From Candidatus Polarisedimenticolia bacterium (GTDB lineage: Bacteria > Acidobacteriota > Polarisedimenticolia > Gp22-AA2 > AA152): a stretch of 64,000 nucleotides of DNA. A program made the translations under genes and the position numbers. Under the pieces are notes generated by a model. The model worked only from the letters and a program-made list of their open reading frames with translations. It ran no database searches and was not told the origin of the DNA. Shown in pieces: positions 34,742-44,455 of the stretch. Location: contig DASYRE010000036.1 in NCBI GenBank assembly GCA_036004685.1, positions 1 through 64,000 of the forward strand, read 5' to 3'. Each line of letters opens with the position of its first letter. Position 1 is the stretch's first letter.

Positions 34742-35371
34742 ATGGCGGCGACTGAGGATCGCGAGCTGGTCCGACGGATGCTCGCCGGCGAGGAAGAGGC
34801 CTTCAGCGTCTTCTTCGAGGGCCATTTCGCCCGCCTCTACCGGTTCGCCCTGGCCCGCCTCGGCCGCGACGACGACGCGGCGGAAGACATCGTGCAATCC
34901 ACGCTCTGCAAAGCCATCAAGGAGCTGGCCACCTACCGGGGCGAGGCGGCCCTGTTCACCTGGCTTTGCACCTTCTGCCGGCACGAAATCAGCGCCTATT
35001 ACCGGCGGCAGGGTCGGCTCCGCCCCGAGAGCCTGATCGAGGACTCCCCCGAGATCCGTTCGGCGCTGGAGTCGCTCGCCGCCGCGGCGGATCGGAGCGC
35101 CGAAGGCGAGATCCAGCGGGAGCAGATCGCCCGTCTGGTGCAGGTCGCTCTCGACTCGCTGCCCGCCTCCTACGGCGACGTGCTGGAATGGAAGTACATC
35201 CAGGGAATGTCGGTACGGCAGGTCGCGGAGCGCATGGAAATCGGCCTGAAGGCCGCGGAATCGCTGCTGACGCGGGCCCGGGAGGCGTTTCGCGAGACGT
35301 TCACGGTCCTGCTGGGAAACCCGCAGGCATCTTCGAGGCTTCTATCCCCGAAAGAGCGAGGCGCGCGATGA
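34742..35371 (+). CDS. ECF sigma factor
   Basis: This 209-aa protein has region 2 (about 30-100: YRFALARLGRDDDAAEDIVQ then LFTWLCTFCRHEIS) and region 4 (about 135-190: DSLPASYGDVLEWKYIQGMS, VAERMEIGLKAAESLLTRAR). This is the two-domain plan of extracytoplasmic-function sigma factors. The ribosome binding site is CCCGGAGG. Its stop overlaps the FecR-like gene's ATG (ATGA), which means coordinated translation with its probable anti-sigma factor. Confidence 0.95.
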   Translation: MAATEDRELVRRMLAGEEEAFSVFFEGHFARLYRFALARLGRDDDAAEDIVQSTLCKAIKELATYRGEAALFTWLCTFCRHEISAYYRRQGRLRPESLIEDSPEIRSALESLAAAADRSAEGEIQREQIARLVQVALDSLPASYGDVLEWKYIQGMSVRQVAERMEIGLKAAESLLTRAREAFRETFTVLLGNPQASSRLLSPKERGAR

Positions 35372-36399
35372 TCGACGACCGACACACACCCGACCCGCCG
35401 GACGATTCCCCGACTCCGGGCGAGGAGACGCTCGCCCGCCTCCTCCGCCTGTCGGGACCGCGCCCCGCCGTTCCCCAGGCCAGGGCCGAGCGCGTTCGGG
35501 AAGCCGCCCACGCGCAGTGGCGGCGCACCGTGAAGTCCAGGGGACGGCGGAGAAGCTTGCCCTGGCTCGCCGGCGCGCTTGCCGCCGCGGGACTCCTCGC
35601 CGTGGCGATCGGTCTGAGGGGACCGCATCCCCTCCCTCCGGATACCTTGGCGAGCGCGCCGGCCAAAGTCGAGAGGGTGGAGGGATCGGTCCGCGGGCCG
35701 GATCGGCGTCTCTTGACGGCCGGCGACTCAGTCTTCGCCGGAGCGCCGCTCGAGACCGACGGCGAGGGGCGGGCGGCTCTGCGCCTCGCCACGGGCGCTT
35801 CCCTGCGCGTCGACGTGAACACCCGTCTGAAGTGGATCTCGGGGTCCGCCCTGGAATTGCTCGAAGGGGCTCTCTACGTCGACACCGAGGGACGGAGAGG
35901 GGGGGAGGATCCTCTCGAGATCGTCACGCGATGGGGCCGCGTGCGGGATCGGGGGACTCAGTTCGAAGTGCGCCTCGCCGAGGCGCGGCTCCGCGTCAGC
36001 GTGCGTGAGGGCGTCGCGACACTGAGCCATGCGGGCCGATCGTACGAGGCGCCGGAAGGGTTCCGCATCACGCTCGACCCTCTCGGAGCCCTGCGGACCG
36101 AACCGATTCCGCTGCACGGCCAGGAATGGGATTGGGTGCTGGCGATCGCTCCCTCCTTCCGGCTCGAGGGGCGGACGCTCGGAGAGTTCCTGGAGTGGGT
36201 CGCCCGGGAGACCCGATGGGAAGTGAGGTTCACCGATCCTTCGGCGGCTGCGAGCAAATCGGGAATCGTGCTTCACGGGTCGGTCGAGGGGTTGCGGCCG
36301 GATGAGATGCCGGCGACGGTGCTGCCGACGTGCGGCCTCCGTTCCCGCCTCGACGGCAACACGCTGTTCATCGATTCGGCGGCAGAGACCGGAAAATGA
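35368..36399 (+). CDS. FecR-like anti-sigma / signal transducer
   Basis: This 343-aa single-pass protein (helix about 64-83, LPWLAGALAAAGLLAVAIGL) has a cytoplasmic N-terminal tail that can hold the sigma factor and a periplasmic FecR domain (about 95-230) with SVRGPDRRLLTAGDSVFAGA, RVDVNTRLKWISGSALELLE and VTRWGRVRDRGTQFEVRL. The C-terminal part (about 260-340) resembles the STN-like helper that meets the receptor's signalling domain. ATG 35368 overlaps the upstream stop. The order sigma, FecR, receptor is that of cell-surface signalling systems. Confidence 0.9.
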   Translation: MIDDRHTPDPPDDSPTPGEETLARLLRLSGPRPAVPQARAERVREAAHAQWRRTVKSRGRRRSLPWLAGALAAAGLLAVAIGLRGPHPLPPDTLASAPAKVERVEGSVRGPDRRLLTAGDSVFAGAPLETDGEGRAALRLATGASLRVDVNTRLKWISGSALELLEGALYVDTEGRRGGEDPLEIVTRWGRVRDRGTQFEVRLAEARLRVSVREGVATLSHAGRSYEAPEGFRITLDPLGALRTEPIPLHGQEWDWVLAIAPSFRLEGRTLGEFLEWVARETRWEVRFTDPSAAASKSGIVLHGSVEGLRPDEMPATVLPTCGLRSRLDGNTLFIDSAAETGK

Positions 36400-36558
36400 G
36401 CACTGCCGGGAGGCGAGCGTCGGTTTTTTGGCATTGCGGCCCGCGGTGCACAATGCCCGGGACTCTGGATGAGACTCTCCACTTGACTCACCTCGGATTC
36501 ACCGTAAACTCCCCTCTAGAGCTCGCTCACATCAAGGGTCCACGATGCGGATGGTGCC

Positions 36559-39120
36559 TTGACCCCCAGGCGGCTGCTCCTGTCGATCGGGATCGCCGTG
36601 CTCGCCGGAAGCAGCTCCTTCCCGCGGGCCGCTCCCACGGAGGCGCCGAGGTACGCGCAACGCCCGCTCTCGGAAGTGCTTGAAGACCTGCGAACCCGGG
36701 GCCTTCACCTCATCTACAGCAGCGATCTCGTTCGGCCGGAGATGATCGTCCGATCGGAGCCGGAGGCGGGAGAGCCGCGCGTCATTCTCGAGCGTCTTTT
36801 GGCGCCCTTCGGGCTTGCCTCGGCCGACGGTCCCGGCGGGACGGTCCTCATCGTGCCGGCCGGAGATCCGGCCCCACCTCCAAGCGGCGTCTCCGGGATC
36901 GTCCGGGCGCAAGGCGATGGACGGCCCGTCCGGGAAGCGCAGATTCTCGTGGCCGGAACGGAGGTGCGCGGCGCCTCGGGCGAGGACGGCGCCTTCGGGC
37001 TTCTGCAAGTTCCTCCGGGCCGGTACACGCTGGAAGTGAAGGCGCCGGGATTGCCGAGGCAGCGCTTCCCGGACATTGCGGTCCTGCCGGGGAAAGTCAC
37101 CGAGATCCGCCTCGACCTGGCCCTGCTCGCCACGCTGCGTGAGCGCATCCAGGTCGAGTCGGGGCCGGCGCCACCCGGCGGGGATCAGCCCGAGACGCGC
37201 CGCTCCCTGAACCATGAGGATCTTCAGCGCAAGTCCCGTCTGGGGGACGACGTCCAGCGCGCCCTCGCCGGCTCCCCCGGGATGGTGACAGCCGACAAAT
37301 CGGCCGCGCTCGGAGTGCGGGGCGGCGATCCGAGCGAGACCCTGGTGCTGCTGGATGGGCTGGAGATCGACGAGCCGGTCCACCTCCGGGACTTCCTGGG
37401 CTTTTCGAGCATCATCGACGCCCGGGCCGTCGCCAGGGCGGACTTTCTGGCCGGGGGCTTCACGGCGGAGTACGGCGATCACTTCAGCGGAATCGTCGAT
37501 CTCACCACCGTCGATCGCGACAACGCCGATCGGACGCTGGCGAGCACAAGCCTGATCGATTCCGCCCTCCTGACCGGCGGCCCCTTCCGCGACGCCGAGG
37601 GAGGGTGGCTCGTCTCCGGCCGGACCTGGTACCCCGACTCCGTCCTCGACATCGTCGATCCGGGCGGGGAGGACATCAGCCCCACCTATCAAGACGTGCT
37701 CGCCAAGTTCGATCTTCACGGCAAGGGCGGCTCGCAGCTCGGCGGCGACGTCCTGGCAACGCTTGAGAGCGTCGATTTCGCGAGCGATCCGGGCGATGAC
37801 AGGGTCACCTCCCGGAACGCCAGCCAGTACGCCTGGCTCCACTTCGACTCGCCCTGGACGGATCGACTCTACTCCAGCACCCTCATCTTCTATGGCCGGG
37901 TCGGACGAAGCCGAGCGGGCCGGACGACCGTGGCCGAAACGGGAATGGCGCAGGTCCGAGACGAACGCCTGTTCTCGTCCCAAGGCCTCCGCCAGGAATG
38001 GATCCTCCAGACCTCCCCGCGAAGCTCCCTGAAATGGGGGACGGGCGCGAAGTGGATGAGCGCGGATTACGAATACTCCAGCCATTCCGAAGGGATCGCT
38101 TCCCTGTTCGGAGGCGCCTCGCCGGCGGCCGATCGCTCGATGATCCTCTCTCCTTCCGGAGCGAGCTACGACGCGTTCCTCACCCATCGAGTGCAATGGA
38201 CTCCCGCCCTCACCGTCGAGACGGGCGTCCGCTGGGACGCGCAGACTCTGCAGGGAGAGCATCAGATCAGTCCGCGCCTGAACCTCCTGTTCGCGCCGGG
38301 CGAGCGGAACGCCGTGCGCGCCGCCTGGGGACGGTACTCGCAATCGCAAACGGTGAGCCAGCTGCCGGTCGAGGAAGGCGAGAGCGAATTCCGCGGGGCG
38401 GAGCATGGCGAGCACCGCCTGGTGGGGTTCGACCATTTCTTCCGAAACGGCCTGGCCTTGAGCGTGCAGGCCTATTCGAAGGCGATGCGGGACGTGCGCC
38501 CGCGCTATGAGAACCTGCTCAATCCGATTCAGATCTTCCCGGAAGTCCAGCCCGATCGGATCCGGCTGGCGCCGAGCCGCGCCCGCGCCCAAGGGGTCGA
38601 GCTGCTGCTCGCCGCGGAGCGGGGCCGATCTTTCTCCTGGTCGGCGAGTTACGCGCTGGCCTCGGCCGAGGACGAGATCGACGGCCGCTGGGTTCCCCGC
38701 AGCTGGGATCAGCGGCAGGCCTTCAATTTCAGCCTGAGCTATCGCCGCGGCGATTCCTGGAGCCTCGACCTGGGAGGAGCCTATCACTCCGGCTGGCCCA
38801 CCACTTCAGTCGCCGCCACAAGCGCGACGGCGCCGGACGGCTCGGTCACGATCGTGCCGGTTCTGGGCCGCCGCAACGCGGCGCGGTTCCCCGCTTATCA
38901 ACGTCTGGACCTGAAAGCCGGCAAGAAATTCCACCTGGATCGCTCGACGCTCACCGCCTTCGTCGAGGTGACCAATCTCACCGGGCGCGACAACGTCTGC
39001 TGCGTCGAGAGCTTTGGATTCACCCCGCAAGCCGATGGAACCGTTCAGGTCGACCGCCGGGAAGGCTTCTGGCTCAGACAGCTTCCGGTCGCCGGCCTGA
39101 TCTGGGAATTCGGCCGCTAG
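36559..39120 (+). CDS. TonB-dependent receptor with N-terminal STN domain
   Basis: The 853-aa protein starts with TTG and a signal peptide ending near FPRAAP. It continues with an STN-type domain (about 33-100: RYAQRPLSEVLEDLRTRG, HLIYSSDLV), a carboxypeptidase-regulatory domain (about 112-190), a plug (about 205-310: LGVRGGDPSETLVLLDGLEI, AEYGDHFSGIVDL) and a barrel to the end. STN domains talk to FecR proteins, which fits the two genes upstream. The substrate is unknown; iron or siderophore is the usual case. The last residues read IWEFGR, so the terminal aromatic is three residues from the end, slightly unusual for an outer-membrane barrel. Confidence 0.9.
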   Translation: MTPRRLLLSIGIAVLAGSSSFPRAAPTEAPRYAQRPLSEVLEDLRTRGLHLIYSSDLVRPEMIVRSEPEAGEPRVILERLLAPFGLASADGPGGTVLIVPAGDPAPPPSGVSGIVRAQGDGRPVREAQILVAGTEVRGASGEDGAFGLLQVPPGRYTLEVKAPGLPRQRFPDIAVLPGKVTEIRLDLALLATLRERIQVESGPAPPGGDQPETRRSLNHEDLQRKSRLGDDVQRALAGSPGMVTADKSAALGVRGGDPSETLVLLDGLEIDEPVHLRDFLGFSSIIDARAVARADFLAGGFTAEYGDHFSGIVDLTTVDRDNADRTLASTSLIDSALLTGGPFRDAEGGWLVSGRTWYPDSVLDIVDPGGEDISPTYQDVLAKFDLHGKGGSQLGGDVLATLESVDFASDPGDDRVTSRNASQYAWLHFDSPWTDRLYSSTLIFYGRVGRSRAGRTTVAETGMAQVRDERLFSSQGLRQEWILQTSPRSSLKWGTGAKWMSADYEYSSHSEGIASLFGGASPAADRSMILSPSGASYDAFLTHRVQWTPALTVETGVRWDAQTLQGEHQISPRLNLLFAPGERNAVRAAWGRYSQSQTVSQLPVEEGESEFRGAEHGEHRLVGFDHFFRNGLALSVQAYSKAMRDVRPRYENLLNPIQIFPEVQPDRIRLAPSRARAQGVELLLAAERGRSFSWSASYALASAEDEIDGRWVPRSWDQRQAFNFSLSYRRGDSWSLDLGGAYHSGWPTTSVAATSATAPDGSVTIVPVLGRRNAARFPAYQRLDLKAGKKFHLDRSTLTAFVEVTNLTGRDNVCCVESFGFTPQADGTVQVDRREGFWLRQLPVAGLIWEFGR

Positions 39121-39288
39121 CCTGGCGCTGCCGCTCCTTGCTCTCCCGCCTCTGTCAAGATGACGGACGGCCACCGGCATCACGAATCGGCAAGAGCCGC
39201 TCGCCCGCTGCACATTCTCTGCGAAGGAAGATGGACACGGGCCTTCGTCTTGGGTAATCTCCCCGGTCGCGGAGGCGAGCCGGGCAGA

Positions 39289-39789
39289 ATGCCGACCAGA
39301 AAAAGAAAGATCCCCCCAACCAAGAGCCGCAGAGACAAACCCGCCGCGGGGCTGTATACGATCATCGCGGTCAAGCTCCTCAAGAGCCTGCTGCTGTTCG
39401 GGATCGCCCTGGGGGTCTACAGCCTGATGGGCGACGATCTCGGCGCGGAGTTCGAGAGGTTCCTGCGCTGGGTGAAGCTCGACCCCGAGCACAAGTTCTT
39501 CGCCGCGCTCGGCGACCGGTTCGAGACGATCACTCCCTCGCACCTTAGCTGGATCGCCTCGGGGACCCTGCTTTACGCCCTTCTCCTCTTCGTGGAAAGC
39601 GCCGGCCTGATGTTCCGCGCCTCGTGGGCCGGCTGGCTGGCGATCGGCGAGACGGCCTTCTTCATACCGCTTGAGATCCACGAGCTGGTGCGCCGATCCT
39701 CCTGGATCGTCTCGTTCCTCCTCGTGGTGAACGTCGTGATCGTCTGGTATCTGACCCGAAACCGCCGGCGGCTGTTCTATCACGGCTGA
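39289..39789 (+). CDS. DUF2127-family membrane protein
   Basis: ATG 39289 begins MPTRKRKIPPTK; an in-frame ATG at 39160 would add 43 uncharacteristic residues. The 166-aa protein has four helices and the typical pattern LYTIIAVKLLKSLLLFGIAL, then SWIASGTLLYALLLFVESAG, then WLAIGETAFFIPLEIHEL and a C-terminal ANVVIVWYL-type helix before a basic tail. These match DUF2127 integral membrane proteins. Function is unknown. Confidence 0.85.
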   Translation: MPTRKRKIPPTKSRRDKPAAGLYTIIAVKLLKSLLLFGIALGVYSLMGDDLGAEFERFLRWVKLDPEHKFFAALGDRFETITPSHLSWIASGTLLYALLLFVESAGLMFRASWAGWLAIGETAFFIPLEIHELVRRSSWIVSFLLVVNVVIVWYLTRNRRRLFYHG

Positions 39790-39975
39790 AGCCGATTTCC
39801 ACCGGATCATCGAATCGATCTCGCGGGAAAGGGCATCTGAACCGCCGAGCCGGACCCCCCGCCATGGAGGGGTGCGCTCCGCGGTCTATGGCCCCGCCCG
39901 GACGTAAAAAGCTGTATCGCCCCGCGCGGCGCGGCGTGGGGCGTTGTAGAATGGGCCATTACTCGAGGTCCTGAA

Positions 39976-41097
39976 ATGGCGAGACGAATGGCAGTCATGC
40001 TGCTCGTGATGGCCGGCTTCATCGCGACGGTCGGCTTGTTCAAGTTCCGGCAGATTCAGGCCGCCAGCTCGGGGGCAGGGTTCCAGCCTCCTCCCGAGGC
40101 GGTCACGACCCTGGTCGCCCGCGAGCAGCCCTGGGAACTGACGCTGACCGCGATCGGGACGGCGGCGGCGGTCCAGGGGGTCACCGTCAGCGCCGACCTT
40201 CCGGGGATCGTCGAGGCGATCACCTTCGAATCGGGAAGGGCGGTCAAGCGCGGCGCAGCGCTCGTGAGGCTCGACGCCCGGCAGGAAAAGGCGCAGCTCA
40301 CGGCGGCCGAGGCGCAGCGCGACCTCGATCTTCTCAATCTCGATCGGGCGCGCGGGTTGAGGGAGCAGGGGATCACGTCGCAGGCCGACTACGATCGCAT
40401 TACGGCCGAAACGAAGCAGGCGGAGGCGCGGGTCGGGGAGATTCGGGCGCTGATCGATCGGAAAGTAATCCGCGCGCCGTTCACAGGAATCCTCGGAATC
40501 CGCCAGGTGAACCTCGGACAGTACTTGAAAGGCGGCGACCCGGTCGTTCCCCTCCAGGCCATCGACCCGATCCACGTCGACTTCTCGGTGCCGCAGGAGA
40601 GCATCGGCCAGGCGCGCGCCGGCCGGGAAGTGCGCGTCGCCGTCGAAGGCCAGCCGGGAGACACGACGGGCAAGATCACGGCCGTGGACTCGGTCATCGA
40701 CCCGGCCACCCGGAACATCCACGTCCAGGCGAGCCTTCCCAATCCCGAAGCGCGGCTGCAGCCGGGGATGTTCGTGCGGGTCGAAGTGGTCCTGCCGGAG
40801 CGCGAATCGGTCGTCGCGCTTCCCGCCTCGGCGGTCCGCTACGCGCCTTACGGGAATTCGGTCTTCATCGTGCAGGACATGAAGGGTCCCAAGGGAGAGT
40901 CCTACCGCGGGGTCCGCCAGGAGTTCGTCAAGCTCGGCGGCGGCCGCGGCGATCAGATCGTGGTGCTTTCCGGCGTCAAGCCCGGGGAGGAAGTGGTCAC
41001 GTCGGGGGTCTTCAAGCTGCGGAACGGCGCCGCGGTCCTCGTGAACAACGAGGTCCGGCCCGCCAACAACCCCGCTCCCAAGCCCGAGGACAGCTGA
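39976..41097 (+). CDS. RND efflux periplasmic adaptor (membrane fusion protein)
   Basis: This 373-aa protein links the inner-membrane pump to an outer-membrane channel. It has an N-terminal helix (about 5-20), a lipoyl/barrel-sandwich region split around a helical hairpin (about 55-165, with VSADLPGIVEAITFESGRAV and IRAPFTGILGIRQVNLGQYL) and a beta-barrel followed by a membrane-proximal domain (about 170-365). The stop TGA overlaps the pump ATG in TGATG. No outer-membrane TolC-type gene is adjacent. The substrate is not predictable. Confidence 0.94.
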   Translation: MARRMAVMLLVMAGFIATVGLFKFRQIQAASSGAGFQPPPEAVTTLVAREQPWELTLTAIGTAAAVQGVTVSADLPGIVEAITFESGRAVKRGAALVRLDARQEKAQLTAAEAQRDLDLLNLDRARGLREQGITSQADYDRITAETKQAEARVGEIRALIDRKVIRAPFTGILGIRQVNLGQYLKGGDPVVPLQAIDPIHVDFSVPQESIGQARAGREVRVAVEGQPGDTTGKITAVDSVIDPATRNIHVQASLPNPEARLQPGMFVRVEVVLPERESVVALPASAVRYAPYGNSVFIVQDMKGPKGESYRGVRQEFVKLGGGRGDQIVVLSGVKPGEEVVTSGVFKLRNGAAVLVNNEVRPANNPAPKPEDS

Positions 41098-44000
41098 TGT
41101 CGATCACCGATCTGTTCATCCGGCGGCCCGTCCTGGCCGTCGTCGTCAACCTCGTCATCCTGATCGCCGGCCTGCAGTCGATCCGCACCCTCACCGTCCG
41201 TCAATACCCCCGCAGCGACATCGCGGTGATCCAGGTTTCCACGGCGTACGTGGGGGCGAACGCCGATCTCGTCCGCGGCTTCATCACCACGCCGCTCGAG
41301 CGGGTGATCGCGAGCGCCGACGGCATCGACTACATCGAATCGTCGAGCGCGCAGGGAATCAGCAGCATCACCGTCCACTTGAAGCTGAACTACGACACGA
41401 ACGCCGCCCTCACCCAGATCCAGACGAAGGTGGCGCAGGTCCGCAACGATCTCCCGCCGGAGGCGCAGGCCCCGGTCATCGAGGTCCAGACCGCGGACAC
41501 GGAGTTCGCGGGGATGTACATCGGCTTCTCCTCCGCGAAGCTGGACCAGAATCAGATCACCGATTACCTCACGCGGGTCGTGCAGCCGAAGCTCAGCGCC
41601 ATCAGCGGCGTGCAGCGGGCGGACATCCTGGGCGGCCGGACCTTCGCCATGCGGATCTGGCTCAAGCCGGAGCGCATGGCGGCGCTCGGAATCTCCCCCT
41701 CCGACGTGCGGGACGCGCTCGCGAAGAACAACTATCTCTCGGCCCTCGGAAGGACCAAGGGGTCGATGGTGTCGGTCAACCTCGTCGCCAACACCGATCT
41801 GGAGACTCCCGAGGAATTTCGGCAGCTGGTGGTCAAGGAGCAGAACGGCGCGCTGGTACGGCTCGGCGAGATCGCGGATGTCGTCCTCGGCGCGGAAAAC
41901 TACGATGAGGACGTCCGTTTCGACGGCCAGACCGCGACTTTCATGGGAATCTGGGTTCTCCCCTCGGCCAATTCGCTCGACGTGATCCGAGCGGTCCGCG
42001 GGGCGCTGCCCGGGATTCGGGCGCAGCTCCCCGCGGGAATCAAGCTCGGAGTCCCCTATGACTCGACGCTGTACATCGAGCATGCCATCGACGAGGTCCT
42101 GAAGACCCTCTCCGAGACGCTGCTCATCGTCATCATCGTCATCTTCCTGTTCCTCGGATCGTTCCGCGCGGTGCTCATCCCGGTGGTCGCCATTCCCATC
42201 TCGTTGATCGGCGCGATCTTCCTCATGCTGATCGCGGGATTCACGATCAACCTCCTGACGCTGCTCGCCATCGTCCTGTCGGTCGGGCTGGTGGTCGACG
42301 ACGCGATCGTGATGGTGGAGAACGTCGAGAGGCACCTCCACCTCGGCCGGCCCCCGCTCCAGGCCGCGCTCCAGGCGGCCCGCGAGCTGGTCGGTCCGAT
42401 CATCGCCATGACGATCACCCTCGCCGCGGTCTACGCCCCGATCGGTATCCAGGGAGGACTGACCGGGGCGCTGTTCCGGGAGTTCGCCTTCACGTTGGCC
42501 GGGGCGGTCATCGTGTCCGGGATCGTGGCGCTGACCCTCTCCCCCATGATGGGGTCGAGGCTGCTCAAGGCGGGCGACACGGAGCGGGGCTTCGCCGGCT
42601 TCATCAACCGCCGGTTCGAAGCGTTTCGGCGCCTCTATGCGCGCATCCTGGCGGGAACGCTGGAATCGAGACCGGTGGTCCTGGTCCTTTGGGTCCTCAT
42701 CGTCCTGCTAATGGCGCCGTTCTATCTCTTCTCCCAGAAGGAGCTCGCCCCGGGCGAAGACCAGGGAGTCGTCTTCGCGATCGTGCAGTCCTCGGCCAAC
42801 TCGACGCTGGATCAGACGAGGCTCTTCGCCTCCAAGATGAACCAGGTCTTTCAGTCTTTCCCGGAATCGGCCGGCACGTTCCAGATCATGTCGCCGACCG
42901 GCGGTTTCGGCGGCATGGTCACGAAACCCTGGAGCGAGCGGACGAAAACCTCTGAGCAGCTTCGGCTGGAGGCCTCCGCCGCGCTCGCCAAGATCCCGGG
43001 AGTGCGGTTCATTCCGCTGACGCCTCCCCCGCTCCCGGGCGGCGGGGGATTCCCGGTCGATTTCGCCGTCGCCTCCACGGCGGAGCCGGCCCAGGTGGCC
43101 GAGTTCGCGGATCAGCTCGTCCAGAAAGCCTTCGCGAGCGGCTTGTTCATGTTCGCCGACACCGACGTGAAGTTCGATCAGCCCCAGGCCGAGGTGGTCC
43201 TGGATCGCGATCTGGTCCGCTCCCTGAACGTGAATCTGAGCGACGCGGGGGGCGATCTCTCGGCGATGCTGGGTGGGAACTTCGTCAACCGGTTCAGCAG
43301 CCAAGGGCGCAGCTACAAAGTCATCCCCCAGGTGAAGCGCGCCGAGCGCCTCAACCCCGATCAGCTCCAGAGCGTCTACGTGTCGGGGCCCGACGGACGG
43401 CTGGTTCCGCTTTCCACCTTCGCCACGCTGAAGACGACGGTCGAGCCGCGCGAGCTGAAGCGCTTCCAACAGCTCAACGCGGTGCGGGTCCAGGGGGTGA
43501 TTCCCCCCGGCACCTCCCTCGATCAGGCGCTCGGGTTCCTCGAGGAGGAATCGCGGCATCTCCTGCCGCAGGATTTCACGGTCGACTACGCGGGAGAATC
43601 GCGGCAGCTCCGGACCGAGGGCAGCAAGTTCCTCGGGACGTTCATCCTCTCGGCGATTCTCATCTACCTCGTCCTCGCCGCGCAATTCGAGAGCTTCCGG
43701 GATCCCTTCATCATCCTCGCCGGCTCGGTCCCCCTGGCCCTCTCCGGCGCGCTGCTGTTCTCGTTTCTCGGCTTCACCACGCTGAACATCTACAGCCAGG
43801 TCGGTCTAATCACACTCGTCGGGCTGGTCTCCAAGAACGGCATCCTGATCGTCCAGTTCGCCAACCATCTGCAGGAGACCGGGCTGGACAAGCTGCGCGC
43901 CGTCATCGAGGCGGCCGGAACGCGGCTTCGCCCGATCCTGATGACCACCGCCGCGACCGTCGTCGGCCACCTGCCGCTGGTCTTCGCGAAGGGACCCGGC

Positions 44001-44180
44001 GCCGGCGCCCGCAACAGCATCGGCATCATGCTGGTCTCCGGAATGATCATCGGGACCTTCTTCACCCTGTTCATCGTCCCCTCCATCTACGTCCTCGTCG
44101 CCCGCCGGCACGCGGCCGGGGAAACGGCCGAGCCCCCGCCGGAACCTCCTTTCGCCGAGCCGCAACCCGTCTCCCCCTAG
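41097..44180 (+). CDS. RND multidrug efflux pump, HAE1 type
   Basis: This 1027-aa inner-membrane proton antiporter has the full RND plan: helix 1, first periplasmic loop, helices 2-6 with the VVDDAIVMVENVERHL motif, helix 7, second periplasmic loop, helices 8-12. The essential Asp pair in LSVGLVVDDAIVMVEN is present. Size and order are normal for AcrB/MexF-like pumps. It forms a unit with the adaptor through a one-base overlap. Confidence 0.96.
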   Translation: MSITDLFIRRPVLAVVVNLVILIAGLQSIRTLTVRQYPRSDIAVIQVSTAYVGANADLVRGFITTPLERVIASADGIDYIESSSAQGISSITVHLKLNYDTNAALTQIQTKVAQVRNDLPPEAQAPVIEVQTADTEFAGMYIGFSSAKLDQNQITDYLTRVVQPKLSAISGVQRADILGGRTFAMRIWLKPERMAALGISPSDVRDALAKNNYLSALGRTKGSMVSVNLVANTDLETPEEFRQLVVKEQNGALVRLGEIADVVLGAENYDEDVRFDGQTATFMGIWVLPSANSLDVIRAVRGALPGIRAQLPAGIKLGVPYDSTLYIEHAIDEVLKTLSETLLIVIIVIFLFLGSFRAVLIPVVAIPISLIGAIFLMLIAGFTINLLTLLAIVLSVGLVVDDAIVMVENVERHLHLGRPPLQAALQAARELVGPIIAMTITLAAVYAPIGIQGGLTGALFREFAFTLAGAVIVSGIVALTLSPMMGSRLLKAGDTERGFAGFINRRFEAFRRLYARILAGTLESRPVVLVLWVLIVLLMAPFYLFSQKELAPGEDQGVVFAIVQSSANSTLDQTRLFASKMNQVFQSFPESAGTFQIMSPTGGFGGMVTKPWSERTKTSEQLRLEASAALAKIPGVRFIPLTPPPLPGGGGFPVDFAVASTAEPAQVAEFADQLVQKAFASGLFMFADTDVKFDQPQAEVVLDRDLVRSLNVNLSDAGGDLSAMLGGNFVNRFSSQGRSYKVIPQVKRAERLNPDQLQSVYVSGPDGRLVPLSTFATLKTTVEPRELKRFQQLNAVRVQGVIPPGTSLDQALGFLEEESRHLLPQDFTVDYAGESRQLRTEGSKFLGTFILSAILIYLVLAAQFESFRDPFIILAGSVPLALSGALLFSFLGFTTLNIYSQVGLITLVGLVSKNGILIVQFANHLQETGLDKLRAVIEAAGTRLRPILMTTAATVVGHLPLVFAKGPGAGARNSIGIMLVSGMIIGTFFTLFIVPSIYVLVARRHAAGETAEPPPEPPFAEPQPVSP

Positions 44181-44223
44181 TGTCGCGTCTCAAAAATCAT
44201 GTTACATTCGGCCCCCGATCCAT

Positions 44224-44298
44224 CCCGGCTCGCCGCGTTGCGCCTCGCTTGCGTACCGCCTTGGGTACGCGACGCTCTGTCGCGCCTTGCGATCCGGG
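44224..44298. repeat. Imperfect 75-bp inverted repeat
   Basis: The outer arms CCCGGCTCGC (44224-44233) and GCGATCCGGG (44289-44298) pair at 9 of 10 positions, and the inner arms GCGTACC and GGTACGC (44251-44270) pair perfectly around GCCTTG. The middle is poorly paired. No U-tract follows, so it is not a standard terminator. It may be a dispersed palindromic element between the pump and the lipoprotein gene. Confidence 0.4.
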
Positions 44299-44455
44299 CG
44301 CCTCGGCGACCTCGGTGTTAACTAGCCTTCTAAAAGGCAGGTCCGGCGCCCTTCCCACGCGCCGATTACGTTTCTGTATTCCCCGGACCGGGTTGACAAG
44401 AACTCCACGGAATCTATGTTTCTGAAGACGCGCCATTCCGTGTCGGCTCTGAAGG

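Noticed and set aside
36405-36432. Possible terminator after the FecR-like gene
   Set aside because: There is a run of six T residues, but the preceding stem is weak and would need several mismatches.
36532-38787. 751-codon minus-strand open frame
   Set aside because: It is antisense to the TonB-dependent receptor; the sense strand has the expected plug and barrel motifs.
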